Source: Physcousia sp015060555 (GTDB taxonomy: Bacteria; Bacteroidota; Bacteroidia; Bacteroidales; Bacteroidaceae). Taken from it: DNA of 64,000 nt. The translations under genes were made by a program, and so were the position numbers. Location: contig SUYG01000032.1 in assembly GCA_015060555.1 (NCBI GenBank), positions 62,001 to 126,000 on the forward strand, written 5' to 3'. The notes beneath the pieces are model-generated. The model saw only the letters and a program-made list of their open reading frames with translations. It was not told the DNA's origin and made no database searches. This document shows positions 52,868-63,100 of the stretch, one piece after another. The stretch's first letter is position 1. Each line of letters starts with the position of its first letter.

Positions 52868-55800
52868 GTTCTTCCTTTTCTTCCTGCTGCTGGCTTCATT
52901 GTCCATGCAGGCTAAGGATGTCGCCTTCGGACGGGGACGCCTTCAGGTGACGAAGATTGCGCGCAACGCCGTTCGTATTCGCTACACCGAGGGAACGGCC
53001 ACCAGCACGCTCCCTGACTGGGTCTATGTCAAAACCGACGAAGTCATCAGTGCGGACATCAATGTGAAAGTCAACCGCAAACAAGGCACCGTCGTGGTTC
53101 GCGATCGTGCCGGCAAGGCCGTCTTCACGGCCACTGCCCACCAGCTGTCGCCCTCCCTGGTAGCCGGCGAGTCCACCCAAAAGGCTTCGCTGACATTCCT
53201 GTCGCCCACAGACGAGTGCCTGTTCGGTCTGGGACAGTTCCAGGATGGCTATGCCAACGTGCGCGGCCTCACGCGGCGGCTGACACAGGTGAACACCCAG
53301 ATATCCATCCCCATGGTCATTTCCAGCAAAGGCTATGGCGTACTGTGGAACAACTACGGCCTCACGGACTTCAACCCCTGCGAGCTGTCGGTTCGCATGG
53401 AGAAAACACTGATGCCGGGCAAGAAAGAGGTGGTCAACGTCACCTCCACGGAAGGCGGTAAGCAGGAGGAGCGCACCAGCAACACCTTCTCTGCCACGCT
53501 GGAGATTGCCGAGGAGGGCGACTATGCCCTGATGCTCGATGTCGGACAGCAGATGGCACGCCGCCACAACCTGGTCATCGACAACCAGACGGTCATCGAC
53601 ATGCAGAACCTGTGGCTGCCCCCTACAGCCTCTGCCATCGTACACCTGACCGCCGGTGCCCACACCCTCAAAGCACAGCTGACCAATAACGACCGTCCCG
53701 TCGTCCTCTTCCGCAAGGTGAGCGACACCACCACCTTCCAATCCCCCGTCGCCGATGCCGTGGACTACACCGTCTTCGTGGGCACTCCCGATGAGATCAT
53801 CGCAGGCTATCGCGAGGTGACGGGCGCCGTGCCGCCCATCCCCACCTGGGCCCTTGGCTACATCCACTGCCGCGAGCGCTTCCACTCGTCCGACGAGATT
53901 CTCCGTACCGCTCGCCGCTTCCGCGACGAGCACCTGCCCGCTGACGTCTTCGTGCAGGACTGGCAGTACTGGGGACGCTACGGCTGGAACGCCATGCGCT
54001 TCGACGAGCGCTTCTACCCCAACCCCAAGGAGCTGACCGACAGCCTGCACGCCATGGGCTACCGGCTCATGCTCTCCGTGTGGTCGAAAATCGATAAGAA
54101 CAGCGATGTCGGCCGCGAGATGTCGGAGCAAGGCTACTACATCCCCGGCACCGACTGGATAGACTTCTTCCGTCCTGAAGCGGCCGCAGCCTACTGGCAG
54201 CATTTCCGCCAGCGCCTCGTGCCCCTGGGCATCGACGCCTGGTGGCAGGATGCCACAGAGCCTGAGAACGACGACCTGGTGGGGCGCCGTGTCGGCGGCG
54301 GACAGTGGGCTGGCGAGCGCGTGCGCAATGTCTATCCGCTCATGGTCTGCAAAACCGTCTATGAGGGCTTGCGGCAGGAACAGGGCTCCACGCCCTTCAT
54401 CCTCACGCGCTGCGGCTTCCCTGGCATCCAGCGCTATGGCGCCGCGCTCTGGTCGGGCGACGTGGGCAACGACTGGGAGACCTTCCGCCGTCAGATCGTT
54501 GCCGGCCTCGGCCTGCAGGCTGCGGGCATCCCCTGGTGGACCTATGATGCCGGCGGCTTCTTCCGTCCGCAGGATCAATACACCAATCAGGCCTACATCG
54601 AACGTATGCTGCGCTGGATAGAGACCTCCGTGTTCCTGCCGCTCATGCGCGTTCACGGCTACATGAGCGACACCGAGCCCTGGCGCTACGGCGAGCAAGC
54701 CCAGAACATCATCGCCGACTGCCTGCGCGAGCGCTACCTCCTGAAGCCCTACATCGACTCCTGCGCACTGGCCGTCAGCCAGCATGGCTCCACACTGATG
54801 CGGCCCCTCGTCTTCGACTTTGCCGACGACCCCGAGGCGCTGCAGCAGAAGTACGAATATATGTTCGGCCCTGCACTCCTCGTGAGCCCGGTCACGGAAC
54901 CCGGCGTCACCGAATGGCGCACCTACCTGCCTCGCCATCAAGGCGGCTGGTATGATTTCCGCACAGGACAGCACTACGACGGCGGCCAGTACGTCACCAC
55001 GCCCGTCACCCTGGCCCGCATCCCCGTCTTCCGGCGTGCCGGCTACAACGTTGCCACGAGCCCTGCACAGCAGCAGTGGGTAGGCACGTGGGCCACGGCC
55101 CCCGAGTACACGGGCAAGGGCGACATGCCTCGCACCACGACGCTGGCCGACTGCACCCTGCGCGAGATCGTGCGCGTGTCACAGGGCGGCGACTGCCTGC
55201 GCATGCAGCTGTCCAACATCTTCAGCAAGGAGCCCGTGGAAATCAAGGCCGTGTACATCGCTGACGCCCTTGACTCCTGCGACATCGTAAGCTCGACAGC
55301 GCGCTACCTCTCCTTCGACGGCCAGCGCAGCGTCACCATCCCCGGTGGTCAGGCGCTCTTCTCAGACCCCCTGCCCTATCCCCTCAAGCCGCTGCAGCGC
55401 CTGTCCATCACCATCGAATATGGCAGCACGCCCGTCAATGCCACCTCCCACCGCGGCTCTCGCACCACCTCTTATATCATGCAAGGCGCGTGCGCGCCCG
55501 CGCAGGCGTTCGTGACCTCCGAGCGTCTGGACCACTGGTACAACATCGCCGCCATCGACATCCTTTCCGACACGCCGAACGCCATCGCCATCCTGGGCAA
55601 CAGCATCACCGACGGCCGCGGCACCACCACCAATGCCCAGAACCGCTGGACGGATGCACTGGCTACTGCCCTGCAGGGGAAGGCCGGCATCCTCAACCTC
55701 GGCATCGGCGGCAACTGCGTCATCCGCGGCGGACTGAGCCAACCCGGACGTGAGCGCTACGACCGTGACATCCTGGGGCAGCGCGGCCTCACCACCGTCG

Positions 55801-56174
55801 TGATTTTCGAGGGCGTCAATGACATCGGCGGCAGTCGCGACGATGACAAAGACATCGCCCAGCGCCTCATCGCCACCTACCAGGAGCTGGCCGCCAAAGC
55901 CCGGCGTTCAGGCCTCAAGGTCTATGGCGCCACCATCACCCCCTTTGGCAACAGCTTCTACTGGAGCGAAGCCCACGAGGCCGCGCGTCAGGCCGTAAAC
56001 GCCTGGATTCGCAACAACGCGGGCACCTTCGATGCCGTCATCGACTTCGATGCCCTTGTGCGCGACCCCGAGCAGCCCACACGACTGCTGCCTGCCTACT
56101 CCGACGACTGGCTGCACCTGAACCCTGCCGGCTACGAAGCCATGGGACGCTATGCCGCCCAGCACTTCCAATAA
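52854..56174 (+). CDS. Fused GH31 alpha-glycosidase and SGNH esterase
   Basis: 1106 residues from the ATG at 52854 ('MVRSKFFLFFLLLASLSMQA', a signal peptide). The GH31 part is about 23-730. It has a PA14-like insert near 200-300 ('EEGDYALMLDVGQQMARRHN', 'SAIVHLTAGAHTLKAQLTNN'). The nucleophile Asp is in 'DAWWQDATEPENDD' (near 465) and the acid/base Asp in 'ALWSGDVGNDWETF' (near 534). From about 741 ('QWVGTWATAPEY') a complete SGNH hydrolase follows. Its catalytic Ser is in 'AILGNSITDGRG' (near 915), with 'LGIGGNCV', 'IFEGVNDIGG' and the Asp/His in 'SDDWLHLNPAGYEAMG'. The pair suggests removal of alpha-xylose and acyl groups from the same hemicellulose. It is coupled to the GH43 gene. Confidence 0.9.
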   Translation: MVRSKFFLFFLLLASLSMQAKDVAFGRGRLQVTKIARNAVRIRYTEGTATSTLPDWVYVKTDEVISADINVKVNRKQGTVVVRDRAGKAVFTATAHQLSPSLVAGESTQKASLTFLSPTDECLFGLGQFQDGYANVRGLTRRLTQVNTQISIPMVISSKGYGVLWNNYGLTDFNPCELSVRMEKTLMPGKKEVVNVTSTEGGKQEERTSNTFSATLEIAEEGDYALMLDVGQQMARRHNLVIDNQTVIDMQNLWLPPTASAIVHLTAGAHTLKAQLTNNDRPVVLFRKVSDTTTFQSPVADAVDYTVFVGTPDEIIAGYREVTGAVPPIPTWALGYIHCRERFHSSDEILRTARRFRDEHLPADVFVQDWQYWGRYGWNAMRFDERFYPNPKELTDSLHAMGYRLMLSVWSKIDKNSDVGREMSEQGYYIPGTDWIDFFRPEAAAAYWQHFRQRLVPLGIDAWWQDATEPENDDLVGRRVGGGQWAGERVRNVYPLMVCKTVYEGLRQEQGSTPFILTRCGFPGIQRYGAALWSGDVGNDWETFRRQIVAGLGLQAAGIPWWTYDAGGFFRPQDQYTNQAYIERMLRWIETSVFLPLMRVHGYMSDTEPWRYGEQAQNIIADCLRERYLLKPYIDSCALAVSQHGSTLMRPLVFDFADDPEALQQKYEYMFGPALLVSPVTEPGVTEWRTYLPRHQGGWYDFRTGQHYDGGQYVTTPVTLARIPVFRRAGYNVATSPAQQQWVGTWATAPEYTGKGDMPRTTTLADCTLREIVRVSQGGDCLRMQLSNIFSKEPVEIKAVYIADALDSCDIVSSTARYLSFDGQRSVTIPGGQALFSDPLPYPLKPLQRLSITIEYGSTPVNATSHRGSRTTSYIMQGACAPAQAFVTSERLDHWYNIAAIDILSDTPNAIAILGNSITDGRGTTTNAQNRWTDALATALQGKAGILNLGIGGNCVIRGGLSQPGRERYDRDILGQRGLTTVVIFEGVNDIGGSRDDDKDIAQRLIATYQELAAKARRSGLKVYGATITPFGNSFYWSEAHEAARQAVNAWIRNNAGTFDAVIDFDALVRDPEQPTRLLPAYSDDWLHLNPAGYEAMGRYAAQHFQ

Positions 56175-56177
56175 CAC

Positions 56178-56212
56178 GAAAGCCTCGCAACTCTGCGGGG
56201 CTTTCATTTTTA
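56178..56212. terminator. Bidirectional terminator between convergent genes
   Basis: 12-bp stem with one wobble pair, GAAAGCCTCGCA (56178-56189) with TGCGGGGCTTTC (56194-56205), followed by ATTTTTATT on the plus strand. It serves the GH31 gene and possibly the acetyltransferase-like gene. Confidence 0.8.
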
Positions 56213-57358
56213 TTCTTTATCACCAAGCGCTTTGCAATAACAGCGGCGACGCTTGACGAAGGTGGGGTTCATGGGCTTCCACTGTGTGAGTTCGCGCATG
56301 TTGTCCTCCAGCTGCGGACCTGTCTCGGCCCACTTGATGCCCGCCTGCTTATAGACACGGATGAGGTCGTTGAAGAAGAGCGCGTTGACGCCCATGGCCT
56401 GATAATCGGGGCGCACGGCAATCAGCAGCATCTCGGCGCTGCCCTCTCCCTTCCACTTCAGCGACTTCAGCAGATGGAACCATCCAAAGGGGAATAGATG
56501 TCCGTTGGCCTTGCGCATGGCCTGCGAGAGACAACCCATCGTGACGGCCACGCCGATGAGCTCATCCTGCTCATTCAGGATGACGGGCACGAAGTTCAGG
56601 TCGATGAGACCCAGGTACTTCTTGATGAACAAGTCGGTCTGCTTGGGCGACAGCTCCGAGTAGCCGAAGAGCGGCGAGTACGCCTGGTTCAGCAGGTCGA
56701 AGATTTTGTGGCCGAAGTCCCGCTTGTAGATGTCATCGCGCGTAAGCTTGACGACCCTCACCTTCAGGCGCTGCGTCACATACTGTGTCACACGCTGATA
56801 GCGCTCCTGGACATCATCTGGAATCGTCACGCGGATCTGCACCCAGTCCGCCTCCTTGGCAAAGCCGAGTGCCTCCAGGTGGCGCGGGTAGTAGGCGTGG
56901 TTGTAAATGGTGCTCATGGTGCCCACGAGATGGAAGTCCTCCACCAGCATCCCCTCCTTGTCGAAGTCCGTGATGCCCATCGGGCCCTGGATTTCCGTCA
57001 TGCCACGCTCGCGCCCCCACTGCCCTACGGCATCGAGCAAGGCACGGGAGACCTCCATGTCATCGATGAATTCAATCATCGAGAAGCGCACATTGCGCGT
57101 CTTCCACTTCTCGTTGGCATGGCGGTTGATGATGCCCACGATGCGCCCCACGGCCTCCTTGCCGCGATAGGCCACCCACGCCTGGACATCGGAGAACTCC
57201 AGCCCCGGATTGGTCTTGACATCAAAGAACTCGCGGATGTCGCTTTCCAAATCGGGCACATACTGGGGACAATCCTTATAGATGCGATACACCACGCCGA
57301 TGAAATCGTTCATTTCGCGGCGTGAGCGAACAGGGGTGACTACGATTGGAGTTTCCAT
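56210..57358 (-). CDS. GNAT-like acetyltransferase family protein
   Basis: 382 residues. No signal peptide. The N-terminal half has GNAT-like strands: 'AWVAYRGKEAVGRIVGIINR', then 'TRNVRFSMIEFIDDMEVSRA', then 'ITDFDKEGMLVEDF'. The C-terminal half has 'MLLIAVRPDYQAMGVNALFF', which resembles an acetyl-CoA-binding motif, and 'KWAETGPQLEDNMRELTQW'. This two-half layout is found in a family of long GNAT-like proteins in Bacteroidales with no assigned substrate. The gene follows the nucleotidase-type gene by 22 bases on the same strand and may be co-transcribed. Confidence 0.72.
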   Translation of the reverse strand: METPIVVTPVRSRREMNDFIGVVYRIYKDCPQYVPDLESDIREFFDVKTNPGLEFSDVQAWVAYRGKEAVGRIVGIINRHANEKWKTRNVRFSMIEFIDDMEVSRALLDAVGQWGRERGMTEIQGPMGITDFDKEGMLVEDFHLVGTMSTIYNHAYYPRHLEALGFAKEADWVQIRVTIPDDVQERYQRVTQYVTQRLKVRVVKLTRDDIYKRDFGHKIFDLLNQAYSPLFGYSELSPKQTDLFIKKYLGLIDLNFVPVILNEQDELIGVAVTMGCLSQAMRKANGHLFPFGWFHLLKSLKWKGEGSAEMLLIAVRPDYQAMGVNALFFNDLIRVYKQAGIKWAETGPQLEDNMRELTQWKPMNPTFVKRRRCYCKALGDKE

Positions 57359-57380
57359 TTATAGTAGGGGGCTTGGGTGG

Positions 57381-59021
57381 TTACTTATGAAAGAAGAGGC
57401 GCATGGTCCCCACGTAGCGGGCATTCTTGCCCTCCTGGTTGTCGGGAACCATCATTCCATCGATGTTCTTGAGCAACTCCGGCTGGGGGAAATAGGTGTG
57501 GCTGTGTCCGCCGATGACCACGTCGATGTTGCGTGTGGCAGGTATGAACTCCTCGTCGCTGACACCCGCGAGGTTCCATCCCAGATGCGAGAGACACACG
57601 ACGAGGTCGCACTTCTCCTGCGTCTTCAGCAGGTCGGCCACAGGCTGTGCCGCCTCGATGGGATCGGTGTAGCGGACACCCGTGCAGGTGTGCGCTGCCA
57701 CCAGGCCCTCCAGCTGGGGCGACACACCGAGGATGCCAATCTTCAGGCCCGCACGGCGGATGATGGTGTAAGGCTTCACCAGTCCCTCCACGGGCGTGCC
57801 CGTGAAGTCATAGTTGCAGCACACGATGGGGAACTGTGCCTCGCGGAAGAGGCGTGCCATATTCTCGAGACCGAAGTCGAATTCATGGTTGCCGATGGTG
57901 GCGGCGTCATACTTCATCAGGTTCATCAGCCCCACCTCCACGTCGCCGTGGAACAGCGTGTAGTAGGTAGAACCCTGCGAGAAGTCGCCGGCGTCCACGA
58001 GCAGCAGGTCGGGGTCCTGCTGCCGCAGGTCGCGTAACAGAGCTGCCCGGCGCAGGTAGCCGCCCTTGTCGGCCTGTGCGGTGTCGGCCAGCAGCGGGCT
58101 CAGGGGCTCTATGCAGGAGTGGGTGTCATTGGTGTGAACCAGAAGGATGGAAGCCCCCTGCCCCGTTTTTCCATACATGAAGGGTGCTGGCGCCCCTCCC
58201 GCGGGTGGACAGGCCGTGGCCCCCTCAGCTCCGGCCGCAGGCGCCGGCTGGGGCTCGACCGTGATTCTGCCCTCCATCTTGGATGTCGCCTTCAAGCCCT
58301 TTTCATCCAGCGTTCTGAGATGCTTCATGAGCGCCTCGTTCACGGCCTCCTTCGTCTCGGTGCGCTCCAGCGAGCGCTTCAGGGCGTAGAGCTTGTCGTT
58401 GCCGTCGGCCAGATAGTCGAGCGTTGCCACGACGTAGATGCTGTCAGCCTTAATGGGCTTGCCTCCGATGGCCGCACGCGTGAGCTGGCCGTCGGGCGTA
58501 ATCACCAGGCGGGCGCTGGCGCTGACGCCCTCACCGTGGACCGCAGCGATGTCACGCATCAGCTGCTCCATGTCGCTGCCGCGCATCTTCAGGATGGCGA
58601 CATAGTTCTCAAAGGGCGAGATGGCCAGGATGTCGCCACGGCGCACCGTGTCCTTCGGCATCGCAGCCCGCAGGCCGCCGATGTTGCACACCCCCAAGTC
58701 CGCATGAAAACCCATGCGCTCCGCCGTTGCCACCAGTGCATCGGCCACCCAGTTGCTCAGCAGGCTCTCAGGCCGCGCTGCCGGCATATACAGTTCACTT
58801 TGCCCGACATACGGTCGGCGCAGGCTATCCACGCCAGCCATGAAGGGGGCTATGAAAGCCGCGGCCTCGGGCAGCGGCTGTGCATCCAGCGCCCTCGTCA
58901 CCTCGATGCGGCGAGCTTCCACGCCCTGCAACACATAACGGCGGCTCTTGCAGGCCGTCAGCAGAGCACATAAAACAACTGAATACAGGAGGATGACAAC
59001 AGAAGAGTGAAACTTTCTCAT
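57381..59021 (-). CDS. 5'-nucleotidase-like lipoprotein with domains in reversed order
   Basis: 546 residues. The lipobox is 'LCALLTACKS' near residue 24. Residues 60-255 are the domain that is normally C-terminal in 5'-nucleotidases ('LSNWVADALVATAERMG', 'NIGGLRAAMPKDTVRRGDIL', 'ISPFENYVAILKMRGSDM'). A Pro/Ala/Gly-rich linker (about 257-290, 'EPQPAPAAGAEGATACPPAG') follows. Residues 293-546 are the metallophosphatase domain ('LLVHTNDTHSCIEPL', 'LLVDAGDFSQGS', 'ATIGNHEFDFGLENM', 'VVIGGHSHTYFPQPELL'). Usual enzymes have the opposite order. It may hydrolyse nucleotides outside the inner membrane. The linker DNA (58165-58262) is very GC-rich and repeat-like, suggesting that two adjacent genes were joined. 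Confidence 0.85.
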   Translation of the reverse strand: MRKFHSSVVILLYSVVLCALLTACKSRRYVLQGVEARRIEVTRALDAQPLPEAAAFIAPFMAGVDSLRRPYVGQSELYMPAARPESLLSNWVADALVATAERMGFHADLGVCNIGGLRAAMPKDTVRRGDILAISPFENYVAILKMRGSDMEQLMRDIAAVHGEGVSASARLVITPDGQLTRAAIGGKPIKADSIYVVATLDYLADGNDKLYALKRSLERTETKEAVNEALMKHLRTLDEKGLKATSKMEGRITVEPQPAPAAGAEGATACPPAGGAPAPFMYGKTGQGASILLVHTNDTHSCIEPLSPLLADTAQADKGGYLRRAALLRDLRQQDPDLLLVDAGDFSQGSTYYTLFHGDVEVGLMNLMKYDAATIGNHEFDFGLENMARLFREAQFPIVCCNYDFTGTPVEGLVKPYTIIRRAGLKIGILGVSPQLEGLVAAHTCTGVRYTDPIEAAQPVADLLKTQEKCDLVVCLSHLGWNLAGVSDEEFIPATRNIDVVIGGHSHTYFPQPELLKNIDGMMVPDNQEGKNARYVGTMRLFFHK

Positions 59022-59167
59022 GCGAAAATGCGTTTTGGCGCGGCAAAGTTAAGAAAAAATTAAGGGCGGAGGGGTGTCAGAGGGCCGGAAATGTCGCTTT
59101 CGGGACTTTTTTTCACCTTGACAGCCATTTTTCTGCTTTCTTTTGTTCTCCTTTCATTTTTTTGCCG

Positions 59168-59175
59168 TACCTTTG
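59168..59175 (+). promoter_or_regulatory. Promoter -7 element of rplS
   Basis: TACCTTTGCGCCCG, with a TTTG at 59142-59145 (spacing 22). It lies 92 bases ahead of the start. Confidence 0.65.
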
Positions 59176-59267
59176 CGCCCGCTTTCCGCACGGGTCGCTG
59201 GCAGGATGCAGAGTTCCCTGTTATGCCCGAGCCGGACCGACAACAACAATTTAACCCATTTACAACA

Positions 59268-59636
59268 ATGGCAGATTTCATCAAAATTGCTGAAGAAGCA
59301 TTTGCTACGGGCAAGACCTACCCCAAGTTCAAGGCAGGCGACACCGTCACCGTAGCTTACAAAATTGTCGAGGGTAACAAGGAGCGCGTACAGCAGTACC
59401 GTGGCGTGTGCATCAAGATCAGCGGCCATGGCGACCAGAAGCGTTTCACAGTCCGCAAGATGAGCGGCACCGTGGGCGTAGAGCGCATCTTCCCCATCAC
59501 CAGCCCCAACATTGAGAGCATTACCGTCAACAAAGTCGGTAAGGTGCGTCGCGCCAAGCTCTACTATCTCCGCGGCCTCACGGGTAAGAAAGCCCGCATC
59601 GCTGAGAAGAAGGTGGCTGCCCCCGCTGAAGACTAA
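59268..59636 (+). CDS. rplS: 50S ribosomal protein L19
   Basis: 122 residues from the ATG at 59268. The frame is open to 59091, but that part crosses the promoter. L19 sits at the 30S-50S interface. Features: 'KFKAGDTVTVAYKIVEGNKE', 'VQQYRGVCIKISGHGDQKRF', 'TVRKMSGTVGVERIFPITSP' and 'VRRAKLYYLRGLTGKKARI'. It stands alone here, apart from the rpsP-rimM-trmD genes that accompany it in many bacteria. It has its own promoter and terminator. Confidence 0.97.
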   Translation: MADFIKIAEEAFATGKTYPKFKAGDTVTVAYKIVEGNKERVQQYRGVCIKISGHGDQKRFTVRKMSGTVGVERIFPITSPNIESITVNKVGKVRRAKLYYLRGLTGKKARIAEKKVAAPAED

Positions 59637-59662
59637 GCGAGGAACCTCACACAAGAAAAGCA

Positions 59663-59694
59663 AGCGTGCCGACCATCGTCAGCACGCTCTTTTT
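59663..59694 (+). terminator. Terminator of rplS
   Basis: Stem AGCGTGC (59663-59669) with GCACGCT (59682-59688), then CTTTTTG. Confidence 0.75.
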
Positions 59695-59724
59695 GTATTT
59701 GTCAGACAAATGTCAGACAAGTTA

Positions 59725-59757
59725 TTTGGCAGCGCACGACATTTTATGCTACTTTTG
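59725..59757 (+). promoter_or_regulatory. Promoter of the small membrane protein gene
   Basis: TTTG at 59725-59728, a 21-base spacer and TACTTTTG at 59750-59757. Confidence 0.6.
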
Positions 59758-59811
59758 CAGCCGATTCCACGATGGAGTCGGCTGTATTTATTCATTTTAA
59801 AACCATTCCAC

Positions 59812-60051
59812 ATGAAACAGAAACTGAACATTGTGCTGGCGGGCATCGCCGTGGGTTGCATCATCACCGGCTATGTGCTGATCGCTCAAGAAAATCGGGT
59901 GGGTCCTTTCCTCTCTGTTGTCGGGTTCGCATTGATGATTCCGGCGATAATGATAGTGAAAAATGAAAGTTTCTTGGCTTTTATTCGCTCATTCCACCGA
60001 TTTTATCTACTTTTGCACCGGCTTAATGGAAAGTGGAAAGTGAAAGAGTGA
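59812..60051 (+). CDS. Small two-helix membrane protein of unknown function
   Basis: 79 residues from the ATG at 59812; the longer frame crosses the rplS terminator. Two hydrophobic helices are visible ('NIVLAGIAVGCIITGYVLIA' and 'FLSVVGFALMIPAIMIVK'). The C-terminal 'FHRFYLLLHRLNGKWKVKE' is basic and is encoded by DNA that also holds a promoter-like motif (60008-60015) and AAGTGAAA repeats. The gene may once have ended earlier and been extended over its neighbour's promoter. I do not recognise the family with confidence. Confidence 0.65.
   Translation: MKQKLNIVLAGIAVGCIITGYVLIAQENRVGPFLSVVGFALMIPAIMIVKNESFLAFIRSFHRFYLLLHRLNGKWKVKE
60008..60015 (+). promoter_or_regulatory. Possible promoter -7 element of the DUF2723 gene
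   Basis: TACTTTTGCACCG inside the last codons of the preceding small gene. No -33 element is clear. Confidence 0.4.
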
Positions 60052-60136
60052 AAAGTGAAAAAAGAGATTCGCCTTAAACTCTTCATTTATTTACTTTTAG
60101 CAAAGAATATTAAACTTTATAGATGACGATAAACGT

Positions 60137-63100
60137 ATGAAGCATTTTCGTTTAGTCGATAACCTGTTAGGGTGGCTGGCCTTCGCCATCGCAGCGTTCA
60201 CCTATTGCGCTACGGTGGAGCCCACGGCCTCGTTCTGGGACTGCCCTGAGTTCATCACCACGGCTTACAAGCTGGAAGTGGGTCACCCGCCAGGGGCGCC
60301 CTTCTTCATGCTCACGGGCAACTTGTTCACACAGCTGACGAGCGACCCGGGGAAGGTGGCGCTGATGGTGAACATCATGAACGCGCTGCTGAGCGCGCTG
60401 TGTATCATGTTCCTCTACTGGACCATCTCGCACCTGGCCCGCAAGCTCATCTGCAAGGACGGCTGGGTGCAGACGCTGCCGCAGCTGATCACCGTGGAAG
60501 CGGCGGCCATGACGGGCGCGCTGGCTTACTGCTGGAGCGACACCTTCTGGTACTCGGCTGTCGAGGGCGAGGTCTATGCCTACAGTTCGCTGTTCACCGC
60601 ACTGGTGTTCTGGCTGATGCTGAAGTGGGAGGACAATGCCGACAAGCCGCACAGCGACCGCTGGCTCATCCTCATCGCTTACCTCACGGGCCTCAGCATA
60701 GGCGTTCACTTGCTGAATCTGCTGTGTCTGCCAGCGCTGGTGCTGATCTACTACTACAAGCGTTCGGAGAAGGCCACGCTGAAGGGCTCCATCTACGCCC
60801 TCATCGGGAGCTTCGTGCTCGTGGCTGCTGTGCTCTACGGCATCGTGCCGGGCATCGTGAAGGTGGGCGGATGGTTTGAACTGCTGTTCGTGAACACCCT
60901 CAACCTGCCTTTCAACAGCGGCCTCATCGTTTACATCCTGCTGCTGGTGGGCGTGGTGCTGTGGGCCATTTACGAGACGATAAAGCAGGCTTCGCGACTG
61001 CGCATGAACATATCCTATCTGATTGCTGTCGCCATGCTGGGTATTCCCTTCTATGGCTACGGCTGGAGCAGCATCCTCATCGGACTGGTGGTGCTGGCCG
61101 TGCTCTACGGTCTGCTGCAGTGGCGCCGCGAGGGCAAGCCGGTGGTGTCGGCCCGCCTGATGAACACCTCGCTGCTGTGTATGCTGATGATCATGATCGG
61201 CTACTCGTCGTATGCCGTCATCGTCATCCGCTCCACGGCCAACACGCCGATGGACCAGAACTCGCCGGAGGACATCTTCACACTGGGCACCTACCTCAGC
61301 CGCGATCAGTACGGCTCGCGCCCCCTGTTCTACGGCCAGGCTTATACATCGCAAGTGGCCCTGAAGACTGAGGGCGGCTACTGTGTGCCTGTCTCCAAGG
61401 AGGGCGCGCCCGTCTATCAGCGCAAGGAGAAAGCCAGCCCCGATGAACCCGACCGCTATGAGATCCAGCGCTACGACCTGGAGTATGTCTATGCACAGAA
61501 TATGCTCTTCCCACGTATGTACAGCGACCGCCACGCTCAGGCCTATGAGTCGTGGATGGGCGGCATACAGGGCTCACAGATTCCCTTCGACCGCTGTGGC
61601 GAGCCCATCATGGTGAAGATGCCTACGCAGTTGGAGAACATCCGCTTCTTCCTCTCCTACCAGGTGAACTTCATGTACTGGCGCTACTTCATGTGGAACT
61701 TCGCAGGCCGCCAGAATGACATCCAGGGCAATGGCGAACTGGAGCATGGCAACTGGCTCTCCGGCCTGCCTGCGCTGGACAACGCACGCCTGGGCAACCA
61801 GGAGCTGCTGCCCACGGAACTGAAGGAGAACAAGGGGCACAATGTCTTCTACTGTCTACCGCTGCTGCTGGGCCTGCTGGGGCTCATGTGGCAGGCCTGG
61901 AAAGACGGGCCCACACCCTCGGAACGCGGAGAGGGCATTGGCATCAAGCAGTTCTGGGTGGTCTTCTTCCTGTTCTTCATGACGGGTCTGGCCATCGTGG
62001 TCTATCTGAACCAGACGCCGATGCAGCCGCGTGAACGTGACTACGCCTATGCGGGCTCGTTCTACGCCTTTGCTATCTGGATTGGTCTGGGCGCTGCCGC
62101 CATCGCGGACTTGATCAATGAAAAGCTAAACATAAAGAATGGAAAAATGATTGGGGCGCTGGTGTCGCTGCTGGCACTGCTCGTGCCCGTGCAGATGGTG
62201 TCGCAGACGTGGGACGACCACGACCGCAGCGGGCGCTACACCTGCCGCGACTTCGGCCAGAACTACCTGATGACCCTGCCCGACGAGGGCTTCCCCATCA
62301 TCTTCACCAACGGCGACAACGACACCTTCCCGCTGTGGTACAACCAGGAGACCGAGGGCGTGCGCACCGATGCCCGCGTCTGCAACCTCTCCTACCTGCA
62401 GACCGACTGGTACATCGACCAGATGAAGCGTCCGGCCTACGACTCGCCCAGCGTGCCTATCACCTGGAAACGTATTGACTATGTTGCCGGCACGCGCGAG
62501 GGCATCCGCGTCAGCCCCGGCACACTGGAGCAGGCGCTGGAGTACTACAAGGACGACCCCGTCACGCGGCGTCAGCTGCTGGGCGAGAACCCCTATGAGC
62601 TCTCTACCATCATCGACAAGTGGATTCTCAACTCCAACCCCGACATGCAGATCTTCCCCACCGACAGCCTCGTCATCACCATCGACAAGGAGGCCGTCAA
62701 GCGCTCTGGTATGATGATTGCCGCCGACAGCATCCCCGATGTGATGCACATATCGCTGAAGGGCAAGCGCGCCGTGTATAAGAGCGAGATGATGATCTAC
62801 GAGATGCTGGCACGTTGCAACTGGGAACGTCCGCTGTATGTGGCGATGACCGTGGGCTCGGAGAACTACGGCAACCTGGGCAACAACTTCGTGCAGGAGG
62901 GTCTGGCCAACCGCATCACGCCCTTCAACACCAAAGCCAGCGGCCGCCGCGTGGATACAGAGAAGATGTACGACAATGTCATGAACCGCTTCAAGTTCGG
63001 CGGCATCGACAACCCCGACATCTATCTCGACGAGACGGTCAGCCGCATGTGCTACACCCATCGCCGCATCTTCTCGCAGCTGGCTGCCGACCTGCTCAAA

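Noticed and set aside
52896..54974. A 692-codon open frame on the minus strand opposite the GH31 domain
   Set aside because: The catalytic motifs of GH31 are in the plus frame. Long antisense frames also occur opposite the BACON gene (4504-5676) and the DUF2723 gene (60167-61534, 62126-63478), so this is an effect of base composition.
51209..56174. Polysaccharide utilisation locus
   Set aside because: There is no SusC/SusD pair or hybrid two-component regulator in the window, only two enzymes, so the term is not supported here.
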